Positions 10,368-18,848 of a stretch of DNA of 20,754 bases are shown one piece after another. The position numbers and the translations under genes were made by a program. Each line of letters opens with the position of its first letter. Position 1 is the stretch's first letter. The stretch is from contig JAAAUF010000689.1 in assembly GCA_015499985.1 (NCBI GenBank), positions 1,706-22,459 of the forward strand. Reading direction: 5' to 3'. The notes beneath the pieces were generated by a model that worked only from the letters and a program-made list of their open reading frames with translations, was not told the origin of the DNA and did no database searches. Source of the DNA: Haplosporangium gracile (Eukaryota; Mortierellomycota; Mortierellomycetes; Mortierellales; Mortierellaceae).

Positions 10368-10523
10368 ATGTCCATGGCCAACACGGTGTTGTCCAAGGAA
10401 CAAGGGATCAACAAACACATGTCCAAACAAGGTATCAAGGCCCATGAAGAACAAGGGACAGGGAATATGTCAACACTTTTTAGAGTTCAAGGGACCAATC
10501 AGATGTCTCCTTGGATGGGTTAG
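10368..10523 (+). repeat. Degenerate in-frame repeat, small ORF of 51 codons
   Basis: CAAGG-containing units start at 10401, 10428, 10452 and 10488, so the spacings are 27, 24 and 36 bases, all multiples of three. Read in the frame of the ATG at 10368 they give EQGINKHMS, KQGIKAHE, EQGTGNMS and VQGTNQMS, each with QG followed by I or T. The frame closes with TAG at 10521-10523. It may be a tiny coding gene, a remnant of a repeat protein, or plain low-complexity DNA. An AATAAA follows near 10557. No family is recognised. Confidence 0.35.
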
Positions 10524-10746
10524 ATGGGACGGATCCGCATGTGAACTAAAGGAAACAATAAAACATAAACAAACACATTTACGCACAGGCATGCGGAAAA
10601 AGATGGACAGACTGACAGACAGACAGTAGGGATTGGTCAAACGAAGGAAGGGAGAGAAGGAGGGAAAGAGGGAAAGAGGAGTAGTCTTCAGTTCGTTTAC
10701 TCGTGTGCGTGTTGTGGATGGACTAGAAAAAAGAAACTAGGCGAGA

Positions 10747-10764
10747 GGGGTGGGGGGAGGGGGG
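10747..10764 (+). other. G-run cluster, possible G-quadruplex
   Basis: GGGG, T, GGGGGG, A, GGGGGG. The long runs can supply four G tracts for a quadruplex on the plus strand. It lies far from any clear gene. Confidence 0.4.
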
Positions 10765-12473
10765 ACTAGATTTCCGTGCACTGTAGTTATATTTTTCTTC
10801 TTAACGCAAAACAAACTGAGCCTTAGGATATAGGCATCCAAAAGTGAACGAAGCTGTGGCATGGAAGAAAGCCAAAAAAAAAAAAAACATACTCATGTTC
10901 TTTCGCTGTAAAGTAGAAAAAACGCGCATAATCACAAGAAGGCGGACAATCGTCATCATCGTAGAAGAGAGCAAACAAATAGGTTGAGTTCGCCTCGGAG
11001 TTTTTGCTAGGTATTGCTAGGTATAGCAATGGGTGCGACCTAGAGTTGATATATTGAGATGCTACTGTTGTGCGGAGCGGACTTTTCTATGGCGCCTCGG
11101 CTTTGACTGCCGAAGCATCAGAAAAATATAGGGCAGTACGAGAAGCAAAGTATGCGGAACTGTACATGGACATGTGCTGTAGATGGAAGATGCGGAGAAA
11201 CAGGGTAAGGGGAGGATGAAGGAAAAAGAAGTGGGGTAGAGAAATGAGGAAAGGCGGCCTGATCATTGCAAACGATCTTTCCAGCTGAGTGTTACTAGTG
11301 ATGCACCGGGGTTTGGTTTTGGGCGAAGGAGGATGAAGAAGATGAAGATGGAAAGGGAAGACCTGGAGAGGGAAGTGTAGTAGTAACGGTCTCGCAGAAC
11401 AACATCGTGTGGTCCCTTATAAACGAAGCTGGGGGAGGATAGCCGAAAATATCAACCGACTGCGTGGATTTGCGGATGTGGAGCAGGTTTGAAAAAACAG
11501 TAAGCATAAACACAAACAGACAAACGAACAAACAAACAACACGGATACGAGCATAAAAGGTAAAACAATATCAATAACACAAAGGAGGCACAGACTAGCA
11601 ACAGCTCAACAGTCAACCCCATTGTTCTTTTTGAGTTCTTCCCATCATGACTTGGACAACGCATGCACATAAAAATCAAGCAAGCCGAGCCGCGCGCACA
11701 TTTAGAGAAAATACTTTGGTATGGTTTTCGAGGCTAATGAAAACAATAAGGTCGACCCTCCCCCAATCTGACCTTGCTCGTTCGCCTGTGTTCCTAATTC
11801 CTAGGCTAGTTTACCTCTTACTTGTCAAGGTTATAGTTTGAGAAAGCCAGGTCAAAAAAGCAACAACGCGGCTCTTTTCTACCCCTTCTCATTCCTTTGG
11901 CCGTTGCCTACTCTATTAGCCCTGATGCTCTTTTTGTGTTCAATTGTCATTTCTTCCTTCTCTCTTTCTCGCTTCCTTTCACTCTGAAGAGCATTGGAGG
12001 TTTAAGAAAACGGCGGCTGGAGAGATAGGCATGTTATTGTGGGGAGTATGAAGAATGAAAGAGTAGAAGGGAAACGTAAGCCACAGGCTGGATTTCTAAC
12101 AAACTCTGTCCAAAGTGTGAGAGCATCCCACTTCAAAAGGGCTCGTGTAAGACGCCTTTGTATTGTATGCCGTGTGTATGTTCCGTGTGCGTTACTGTAT
12201 AGTTTACTGCTGCCAATGTGGAGCTCTTCAAAATAAATACGCTCAGTCGGGGTCAACCATTCTCTGCCCACACGCAACAATATGAAATTACAGGTTTGTT
12301 TGCGAGCGAATGAGTGTGTTTGTTGAGTGTTTGTCAGCTTTGTGAAACCGTAACTCGAGGGATTCATCCGTTCGTAGTTCGTGGAGCGAACTGGCATGTG
12401 GAGGAAGAGCAAGTTGTTTTGGACTTTCAAATGGCTAATGAGTTAACATAAAGGTAAAGTCGAGAGGCCGTGA

Positions 12474-12490
12474 GTGTGTGTGTGTGTGTG
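12474..12490. repeat. GT dinucleotide microsatellite
   Basis: Seventeen bases of alternating G and T, followed by more GTG-rich sequence to about 12502. Confidence 0.8.
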
Positions 12491-12783
12491 AATGTGGGTG
12501 TGAGCATGCCAATCATCGACACTTTCTGTAGTAGGCGGAAGAAGGTACATCCACGCCCTTGCTTGCTTCGCTTTGCTCTTGCCGTGTCTGCCTAGGTATA
12601 TTGCTGGCTGACTGGCTGTCGCGCTTGTCGAATACATGTGCTGGTGTTTATTTCCGGTTAGCAATCAATACTCATTCACGGAACACAATAGAGCGCTTTG
12701 CTGACCATAAATGACTATAAACAACAAAAGACCCATGTAAGAGAATGCCCCTTCCCGCCTATCCGTATGCCAGCGAGCGTGCC

Positions 12784-12890
12784 ATTGTCAATCGACAATT
12801 ACCATGCGTTGTTAAATTCGCGTTAAACAATCGACGAATAAGAAATTGTGCCTGAATGATTTGTTGACAATTTTCGTCATGGAGTCGATT
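12784..12890. repeat. AT-rich block with inverted repeats and AATCGAC motifs
   Basis: ATTGTCAA (12784-12791) is matched by its inverse TTGACAAT (12864-12871). ATTGTC-AATC-GACAAT (12784-12799) is itself a perfect hairpin. AATCGAC occurs at 12790-12796 and 12829-12835 and inverted as GTCGATT at 12884-12890. It could be a factor-binding cluster or the remains of a small element. No target-site duplication was identified. Confidence 0.35.
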
Positions 12891-12959
12891 AATTATTGAG
12901 GGCACTGGGCACACACTACCCACCGACCTCTTTCGATGGCTGTTTTTATCTAAATTCAA

Positions 12960-13600
12960 AATGATCGAGGGCGTTTGTACTTTTTTGTTTCCTTTGTTTT
13001 TTTATTAGAGTATCATCGACGTTATAAACAAGCAGCAACGCACAATTAATAATGACTAGACACAAAAAACAGACAACAAGAAAAGTGGAAGAGAACACGA
13101 ATACGGAAAGAGTTAATAGGAATTAAGCCGGGTCAAAGCGCTTTGGTTTTCTATAATATCCTTGGGTCGCACCCACAGGAGGTAGTTTTGGTGACACCCA
13201 GAAAACCTCAGTCGTTCAATTGGGAGGCTTTAGGCACATATGCATACACTCAACTCCTGCACCAAACAAACAAACAAACAAACAAAGATAGGCAAAGGAT
13301 CCCAAGTAGCTAATCGGGGAGAGAGAAGAGCTATTTGGGAGTCAGCAAAGGAAAAAAAGCGATTATCCTGTTCGGAGATCGGTGTAAACCCCTATTGCCT
13401 GAAAAATTCCTCCCCTCAATGCCCCGATGAGGAGAGGAAGGCAAAGAGAGAAGAAGATTGAGACAAAGGTATGTAATCTATCTAGAAGTAGTTGGAGGCC
13501 AGTGCCTCCGAACAAAGTGAGAGTAAGCCCTCTTAGAGGTTACCGATGCTGGGTTTGAGAAGAAAAGGTCAGGCCGGGTCAGGTACGGGCTATGGTTGGA
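12960..13600. other. Intergenic block with several hairpins
   Basis: No protein gene is supported. It contains CAAAGCGCTTTG (13134-13145, a perfect 12-base palindrome), GGTGACACC inside GTTTT...AAAAC (about 13177-13206), six CAAA units (13263-13286), a strong two-part hairpin (13395-13444), GGAGGCCAGTGCCTCC (about 13494-13509) and CCTCTTAGAGG (about 13529-13539). Such density could mark a structured RNA. I could not match it to 5S, SRP, RNase P, snRNA or tRNA signatures. Confidence 0.35.
13395..13444 (+). other. Strong two-part hairpin
   Basis: TTGCC (13395-13399) pairs with GGCAA (13440-13444). After a 7-base bulge, TTCCTCCCCTCA pairs with TGAGGAGAGGAA with one mismatch, leaving a 9-base loop ATGCCCCGA. 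The pairing is read directly from the sequence. Its function is unknown. Confidence 0.5.
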
Positions 13601-14059
13601 TGGAAACGAACAAGAAAGGAGGAGGAAGGAGGAAGAAAGAAGAAAAAGAATTTTTTATTTTTTTTTTCTCTCGGTTGAAGTGATCGAAGCTCCTCCACAA
13701 CACTATTTTTGTTAACGTTCGTTGTTTCTTTTATTCGTTCATAGCGCCATTCCTTTTTTCACTCTTGTTATGCTGTTGACAGAGAAGAAAAAAAGAGGCT
13801 GTGGGATGGTTGGCACAGAGAAGAAAAAGGAAAGCAAAGGAACAAAGAAGAAACAAAGGAAAAGAAAATGGAGAGGGTGAACTCGGAAGGAAGGAATGAT
13901 GCTGATGAGAAGAAAAAAAAAAAAAAAAAAAAAGCAGGGGTCCGACACGGACAGGAGGCAGGGGTATGAGCGTGTGTTTAATAAGAGATGGTGATCAGAA
14001 GGGTGAAACTGTTTGCAAAAATGGTGATTGAATAACAAAAAAATATTTCTGATTTGTGA
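13601..14059. other. Purine-rich intergenic DNA with a 22-base A run
   Basis: GGA/GAA-rich sequence (about 13615-13650 and 13780-13910), followed by 22 consecutive A at 13913-13934. The minus-strand frame through it (14203-13739) is mostly Phe/Leu/Ser read from the complementary CT tracts, with no domain, so it is left out as a gene. Confidence 0.55.
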
Positions 14060-14081
14060 TATCAATTCAAATTTATTGATA
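14060..14081. repeat. Inverted repeat TATCAAT/ATTGATA
   Basis: TATCAAT (14060-14066) and ATTGATA (14075-14081) form a perfect 7-bp inverted repeat around an AT-rich 8-base spacer. It lies about 1.5 kb ahead of OPI1. Confidence 0.4.
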
Positions 14082-14105
14082 CGACGATGATATCGGGTAT
14101 CCAGG

Positions 14106-14111
14106 CACGTG
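14106..14111. promoter_or_regulatory. E-box CACGTG
   Basis: Exact palindromic bHLH site, about 1.46 kb ahead of the OPI1 ATG and 0.45 kb ahead of the CT-rich core promoter. A six-base match may be chance. Confidence 0.3.
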
Positions 14112-14393
14112 TAGGGCACTTGGGGAATCACATCCGACCGATTGCCTCGCCTTGCTTTGCTTGCTTGCTTTGCTGGTTCTTGGCTCTGCTTATCCCTTGA
14201 CACTCACATATGGGATTATTGCGTGTGCTTGTGCGGAGTTGATTCAATTCGCACCATCCAAAAGGGCAAATAACAACCCAAGCGTGTGCAATCCACATGT
14301 CGCCTCCTCTTGCTCCCCCTTTTTCAATAGCACAAGAGATAACTGAGAGCTGAAGCTGAATTGAATAGAATAGCGAGAAAAGAGTGTGGCTGC

Positions 14394-14403
14394 CATGTGA
14401 AAG
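14394..14403 (+). promoter_or_regulatory. ICRE/UAS-INO-like site CATGTGAAAG
   Basis: Nine of ten bases match the yeast inositol-sensitive element CATGTGAAAT, which binds the Ino2-Ino4 bHLH pair that Opi1 represses. A GTGTG half-like site precedes it by five bases (from about 14384), a layout that recalls the paired bHLH sites controlled by Yas1/Yas2 and the Opi1-like Yas3 in Yarrowia. It lies about 160 bp ahead of the CT-rich tract of OPI1. Function is inferred. Confidence 0.35.
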
Positions 14404-14559
14404 TAGTGTTGACATGCACATAGCACGCTATCACCATGCTAGCCCCGTGTAAAAAAAAAATATCAGAGCATGATCCTTCAATTCCATCCCCTCTACCCCC
14501 ATCATATCGTTCATGATATGTCCTTCTCGCACCATCCCCAAAGGATTTTATGTATCTTG

Positions 14560-14720
14560 GCCGCCCTCTTTTTTCTTTCTCTTCTCGCTCTCTTTCTCTC
14601 TCCTCTTCTTCTTCTCTCTTTCCCTCTTCTTTTTCTTAACTGTCCAACTGCCATCCTTTCATTCTCATTTCCTTTTGTCTTCCTCATTCACCTTTCTTTC
14701 CTTCTTGTTCATTCATTCGC
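14560..14720 (+). promoter_or_regulatory. CT-rich core promoter of OPI1
   Basis: A dense C/T tract (CTCTTTCTCTCTCCTC and similar), typical of fungal promoters near transcription start sites. From about 14556 to 14985 the plus strand has no ATG at all, as expected for a leader exon. The frames in it are low-complexity Phe/Leu/Ser and not genes. Confidence 0.5.
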
Positions 14721-14985
14721 TTGATCGGATCTCTCCTTCTCGCCCTCTCACACACTCACACTCACCTCTCACCTCTACGCTTCACCCAACCGACCAACCG
14801 ACCGAACTCTTCTTCATACACACCTCTTTCTTCCCTCCTTTCCTGTCCCCCCCTCTTTCTCTCTCTCTCGCACACGCACACAGTCTTCCTCTTGCGTTTT
14901 CTACCCTCACAACCACTCATTGCCCAACAGCAACAACAACCACCACCACTTCTCCTCCTCCTCCTCCTCCCCTTCACTCCATTAG

Positions 14986-15367
14986 GTAAGCACCACCACC
15001 ATTACCTCCCTCTAACCGACACTACAACATCCTACACCTTCTTGCTTCCACCCATTTGGTTTCTAAAGAACACACAATACAACAAACGACAAACACATAC
15101 ACCATCATGCCCCTCTCCACCTCATTGATGGTTTTATCTCTTGGGGTTCAACATACACGTATACAAACAATGTTGATATCCCATTGAGCGTGATAATTAA
15201 ATGTGGTCTGCCCGCATCTGCATTTAGCCCTTTTCCCTCTCTCTTGTCGTTTCTTTACATTCTCTCACGTTCTCTCGCTTGTCCCAACAACATAACACAA
15301 TAACAGCATAGAGGAATTTTATTTGGCATATGCTCTTGTTTACACTCTTTCACTCGCAATTTCCCAG
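14986..15367 (+). other. Probable 5'-UTR intron of OPI1
   Basis: CCATTAG|GTAAGC gives a donor at 14986. CACTCTTTCACTCGCAATTTCCCAG gives a good pyrimidine-rich acceptor ending at 15367. ATG occurs at 15107, 15128, 15170, 15201 and 15330 inside this interval, but nowhere in the flanking 14556-14985 or 15368-15568. Removal would therefore leave an ATG-free leader of about 630 nt. A later acceptor near 15533 is also possible. Confidence 0.55.
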
Positions 15368-15568
15368 CACATAACTTCATCGCAAACAAAGAAATAAGAG
15401 TCTAGAAAAACAAGGCATTAACACCAAACATTGTCCTCTCTTTTTTTCTCTTTCTTCCTCCTCTCCTCCTCTCTCTGTTTGACATCGCCACCACCACCAC
15501 CACAACAACAACAGCAACAATAACAACAACAACAGATCCAAACAAACACCACACTTCACATTTAAAAG

Positions 15569-18176
15569 ATGCCGACAGCCAAGGATCACTCCAAAGCTCA
15601 GCCAATGTCCATATCGCAGTTGTGCCAACAGGACTCTGACAACGACATCCACTCCAAACACGACCTCGACCAGGATCCCCTCGACCTCAACTCGGGCGAC
15701 GAGTCTGATTCTCACTATCAATCTTATCGCCGTCACCATCAACAAGCTCTTTATAATTATAGTGAAGCATCCGATATGGAAGAAAACAACTGCCACCAGC
15801 AGCAGCACCATCACCGTGCCATGACGGACAACAGCAATCAGCCAGATTCTGCTGAGCAGCTGGCAGCAGAGGCCCTTGGTGATATGGCCAACGCCTCTCG
15901 TGCCGATGCGGCTTCCTACGCGGCCCCTGCTAACCCCTTCATGTCCCGCATGACCAGCCTCCCTCTCGTCAACTCCGCTATGAGCTCTGCCCTCAAGGCA
16001 TATGAGAACACCAAGCAGAACAGCAAAGTCATGAAGGTAATCACAGCTGTTGGGTACATGCCAATGCCAATGCCAATGCAATATTGTATCCTCAACGGGT
16101 ATTTTTCAGGCCTGAATGTTAACCCTTTTCGTATTTCCTTATTACCTATTGTAATTGCGATATAGTATGGTGCGGAGATGGTAGAATCAAGCGTCAAGTC
16201 CCTGTCAAAGCCGGTCTTTGAGAAACTCGAGCCCAAGCTTGGACAACTTGACGATTTCGCGTGCCGCCAGCTCGATAAGGTACACCCTCATATGCCATGT
16301 GCATTCATATCTGAGATATGCAATGCGTTCATTTCTTTTTGCTATCTTTATTTTTTTTTCTTTCTTGTTTTGGACGATCTATTCTCCTATTGGCTCCCTG
16401 GCCTTCTTTTTACTTACCTACATGCCATTTTTTACATCTTTTTGCCTCCCTCTTCATCCCCCTCACCTGCTTTCCTGCATGCCTGCGTATGCAATGATAC
16501 GAACACCCCCTTCTAGTTTGAAAAGGTCTATCCAAAAACCTCCGATGCCCAGCCCTTCCCTTCGCCCACTGACTCGGCCAGATCCTCCAACGATCTCCAC
16601 CGTCCAGACTCAGGATACAGCACCAACAACTACTTTGCCCATCGATCACGCGGCGACAGCATCGACAGCACTTCCTCTGCTGCTAGCTCCCGTCTCAGTT
16701 TTGACGTCCTCCGCTCCCGCAACACCCGCCATGAAGATGGTTAGTCACACCTTTCTCTTATCCTTATTAGCTTGCTTATACGCACCTTGAATAGTTTACC
16801 ATTGACATTAATTAACACTCACATACCATTGACATATAACAATAGCAACGATGAAGCACAGATCAGACGCTCAGCGCTCACACAACTCATCGACATCATC
16901 ATTCCACTTCGCCACCCCACAATCCACAGCCAACGGACAATATCCATACCAACAGCAACAACAGCAGCAGCAGCAACAGCAGGTCGGATCACAGGGCACC
17001 GCTGGTTCCCAGCAGCAGTTCACTGGCTGGAAGGGAGTTGTGGCGTCCGTTGGCTCGGCATCCGCTGCCGGTGTCGCCATCTTTAGTGAAGAGAGCATGA
17101 AGAGTTTGAAGTACTGCCTTCAATGGCTTCAGTATGCCGTCCAGCACATTGACCACCAGATTGGTTTGCTCCGTGCCTTTCTCGCCTCGCTTGCTGGATC
17201 TTCTCAAAATACCGAGATTGTCCCCTCAACGGCAGCCTCCACCTTGGCCTCGATCAAGAAGGAGGTGGTTGAGACCCTTCGCAAGGTCATCAGCATTGTC
17301 TCTCGGTATGCTGGCGCCGCCCTTCCTGACCCCGCCAAGATCAGCGTCCGTCAGTTTATTCTCTCCATGCCTGTCCGCTGGGCCACCCTGAACAACGAAT
17401 CGGTTCCCTCGACCCCTATCGGCTCTCCCTCCTTGGGACCCGTTGACCGCTCTGCTGATGACATTGCCGCTCTCCACGACACCTCTGAACGCGCTGCCCG
17501 CGTTCTCGTCCTTGCCAACGAGTCCTCGGACATGCTCCGCTCTGTCTCGTCCATATTCAAAGACTCTGTCGAGAAGGCCGAGAACTGGATGGACAAGCTT
17601 CGCTATGTCGGAATGACCCCCCAGAACAGCGAGGGTCTGCCCAGCTGGGCCCCTACTGGTTTCCCCGGAGCTCCAGGTGGTGGTACCATGCCTGGAGGAT
17701 TCCCAGGCTCTGGTCTTGAGCAATACTCTCTCCGTCAGTCCCAGCCCCACCCTTCTAGCACTAACAACCACCACTCTCATGGCTATGCCACCCCCAAGGG
17801 ATCCCCCACGAGAAGCCTCAAGTCTTCTCCTCGTCTCGGATCTCCCAATGCCAACCACTACAACCGCCATGCCTACCGCCAAAAGAGCGTCATGTCCGGC
17901 GATGAGGACTCTGCGTCCGAGTCCGAGGGTTCACACAGCCCTCTTGGAGCCATGGATGACGACAGCTCGTTTGACGAAGAGGATCCCTTCTCGCTCGGAG
18001 CTGGCGCCACCAATGGTCATGGACCCATGAAGCGCAGCATGGGATCCCTCACCCACAACCAGGGCAATGCTGTTCGCCGCCGCAAGAAGCGTGGCGAGAG
18101 CGCCGAGGTTGTGGCCGGTCTGGGACTTGCCGTCCCTGCTGGCAATGGGCATGCTGTCAAGCAAGAGCCCATGTAA
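15569..18176 (+). CDS. OPI1: Opi1-family transcriptional repressor of phospholipid genes
   Basis: In yeast, Opi1 is held at the ER by phosphatidic acid and Scs2. When released it enters the nucleus and represses Ino2-Ino4 targets. Exons: 15569-16036, 16166-16279, 16517-16739, 16846-18176; 711 aa against 404 in S. cerevisiae. The family's N-terminal block spans about 127-200, with MTSLPLVNSAM, YENTKQNSKVMK|YGAEMVESSVKSLSKP and LDDFACRQLDKFEKVYP across two splice joins. Then come a Ser-rich linker (about 205-300), an 11-Gln run (304-314) and the second conserved region GWKGVVASVGSASAAG, KYCLQWLQYAVQHIDHQIGL (about 329-385). The C-terminal third is low-complexity, with a basic RRRKKR (679-684), a likely nuclear signal. 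No yeast-type KRQK lipid motif or canonical EFFDAxE is seen; a looser FFAT-like NYSEASD is at 63-69. The ATG at 15569 follows an ATG-free leader. Confidence 0.9.
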
Positions 18177-18536
18177 TGACCCCACACCGTCTTACGACAT
18201 CTTACGAAAACTTACTCACTCAACAAGTGCGAGCACAGTTATACGTTTTGCTCTCTTTTCGCAAAACGCGAGACTGTTGTTCCACAGCATACCAGCGCGA
18301 AGCTCCTCGCTTCACGTCAACACAAGCACTCCCTCTTCACGCCCTTTTTTTCCCTTTTTTTTCTTCTTCATGACCAAACCTTGTACTCTAGCTTTCCTTT
18401 TTACTATTTTTTTTTCTTATTCAGTGATTGTACTTTATCACACAGTCCCCGCACTCCCCCTTGTACGATATCGTGTTTGCTTTTCTTTTTCTTTTTTATC
18501 CTTTTTTTTTTCTATCTTTGCTACCAAACCATTCAC

Positions 18537-18542
18537 AATAAA
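18537..18542 (+). terminator. Poly(A) signal of OPI1
   Basis: AATAAA, 360 nt after the OPI1 stop and just after long T-rich tracts, followed by ACGCATGAGATG. It is the first exact match downstream. Confidence 0.5.
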
Positions 18543-18848
18543 CGCATGAGATGATAGTAAAGAATCCAAGAAGTGCTTGAAGGCTGATAATGACTGAAAA
18601 AAAGGGGTGGGATGTGTTGTTATGTGCGGCGGTGCAGGTGAATGAACAATAATTGTCGCATAGGTATTATTGTCGTGAACTCCAGCACTTTGTTCTAGTC
18701 CTTGAAAGCTGTCGTTTCTTTCTCTTCCTCTCTGTCTTTCCCATCCAACCTTCCACCTCTCCCCTCAACCCGATATCTCTCTTAACATTCATCATATTCA
18801 CCACTTTTCAATCACAAAGGAAACTTTCAACACACAAAATAAAGAAGG
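18543..18848 (+). promoter_or_regulatory. Promoter and leader of the paraoxonase-like gene
   Basis: 306 bp between the OPI1 poly(A) signal and the next ATG. It includes a CT-rich tract (about 18716-18780) and an A/C-rich leader ending AAATAAAGAAGG just before the start. No TATA box is evident. The leader from about 18665 to 18848 has no ATG. Confidence 0.45.

Larger units (their letters stand above)
10524..12770. other. Gene-poor intergenic DNA
   Basis: No gene is supported here. It contains purine-rich tracts (about 10640-10680), GACA repeats (about 10602-10626), a G-run cluster (10747-10764), a run of 14 A (about 10874-10887), a 10-bp direct repeat (TGCTAGGTAT at about 11007-11028), TTTGTTTG-type tracts on the minus strand (about 11515-11540) and a GT microsatellite (12474-12490). 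Minus-strand frames at 11295-11531 and 12002-12430 lack recognisable motifs or sound splice partners. Confidence 0.5.

Noticed and set aside
11295..11679. Two overlapping minus-strand frames, one with a hydrophobic signal-like start and one with a Ser/Pro-rich end (FGYPPPASFIRDH and onward)
   Set aside because: They could be exons of a small secreted protein, but no donor and acceptor pair joins them in phase with good sites, and the middle is low-complexity TTTG sequence. Transcript data would be needed.
12002..12430. 142-codon minus-strand frame
   Set aside because: No motif, no protein-like pattern that I could recognise, no sound start context, and it lies in gene-poor DNA where chance frames of this size are common.
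13200..13225. GTTCAATTGGGAGG, resembling a tRNA B box
   Set aside because: It does not match the GGTTCRANYCC pattern well and no A box, anticodon arm or acceptor stem could be drawn around it.
13739..14203. 154-codon minus-strand frame
   Set aside because: Mostly Phe/Leu/Ser read from the complement of a purine tract including a 22-base A run; compositional artefact.
14513..15128. Plus-strand frames of 158 and 135 codons in the CT-rich tract
   Set aside because: Low-complexity Phe/Leu/Ser/Pro/His products of a promoter and leader; better explained as OPI1 5' sequence.
15377..16081. 234-codon minus-strand frame opposite OPI1 exon 1
   Set aside because: It is the complement of a real coding exon with CAA/CAC repeats (poly-Leu/Val/Trp); no independent signal.
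17226..17882. 218-codon minus-strand frame opposite OPI1 exon 4
   Set aside because: Shadow of a C/G-biased coding exon; no motifs, Gly/Arg/Val-rich as expected from the complement.
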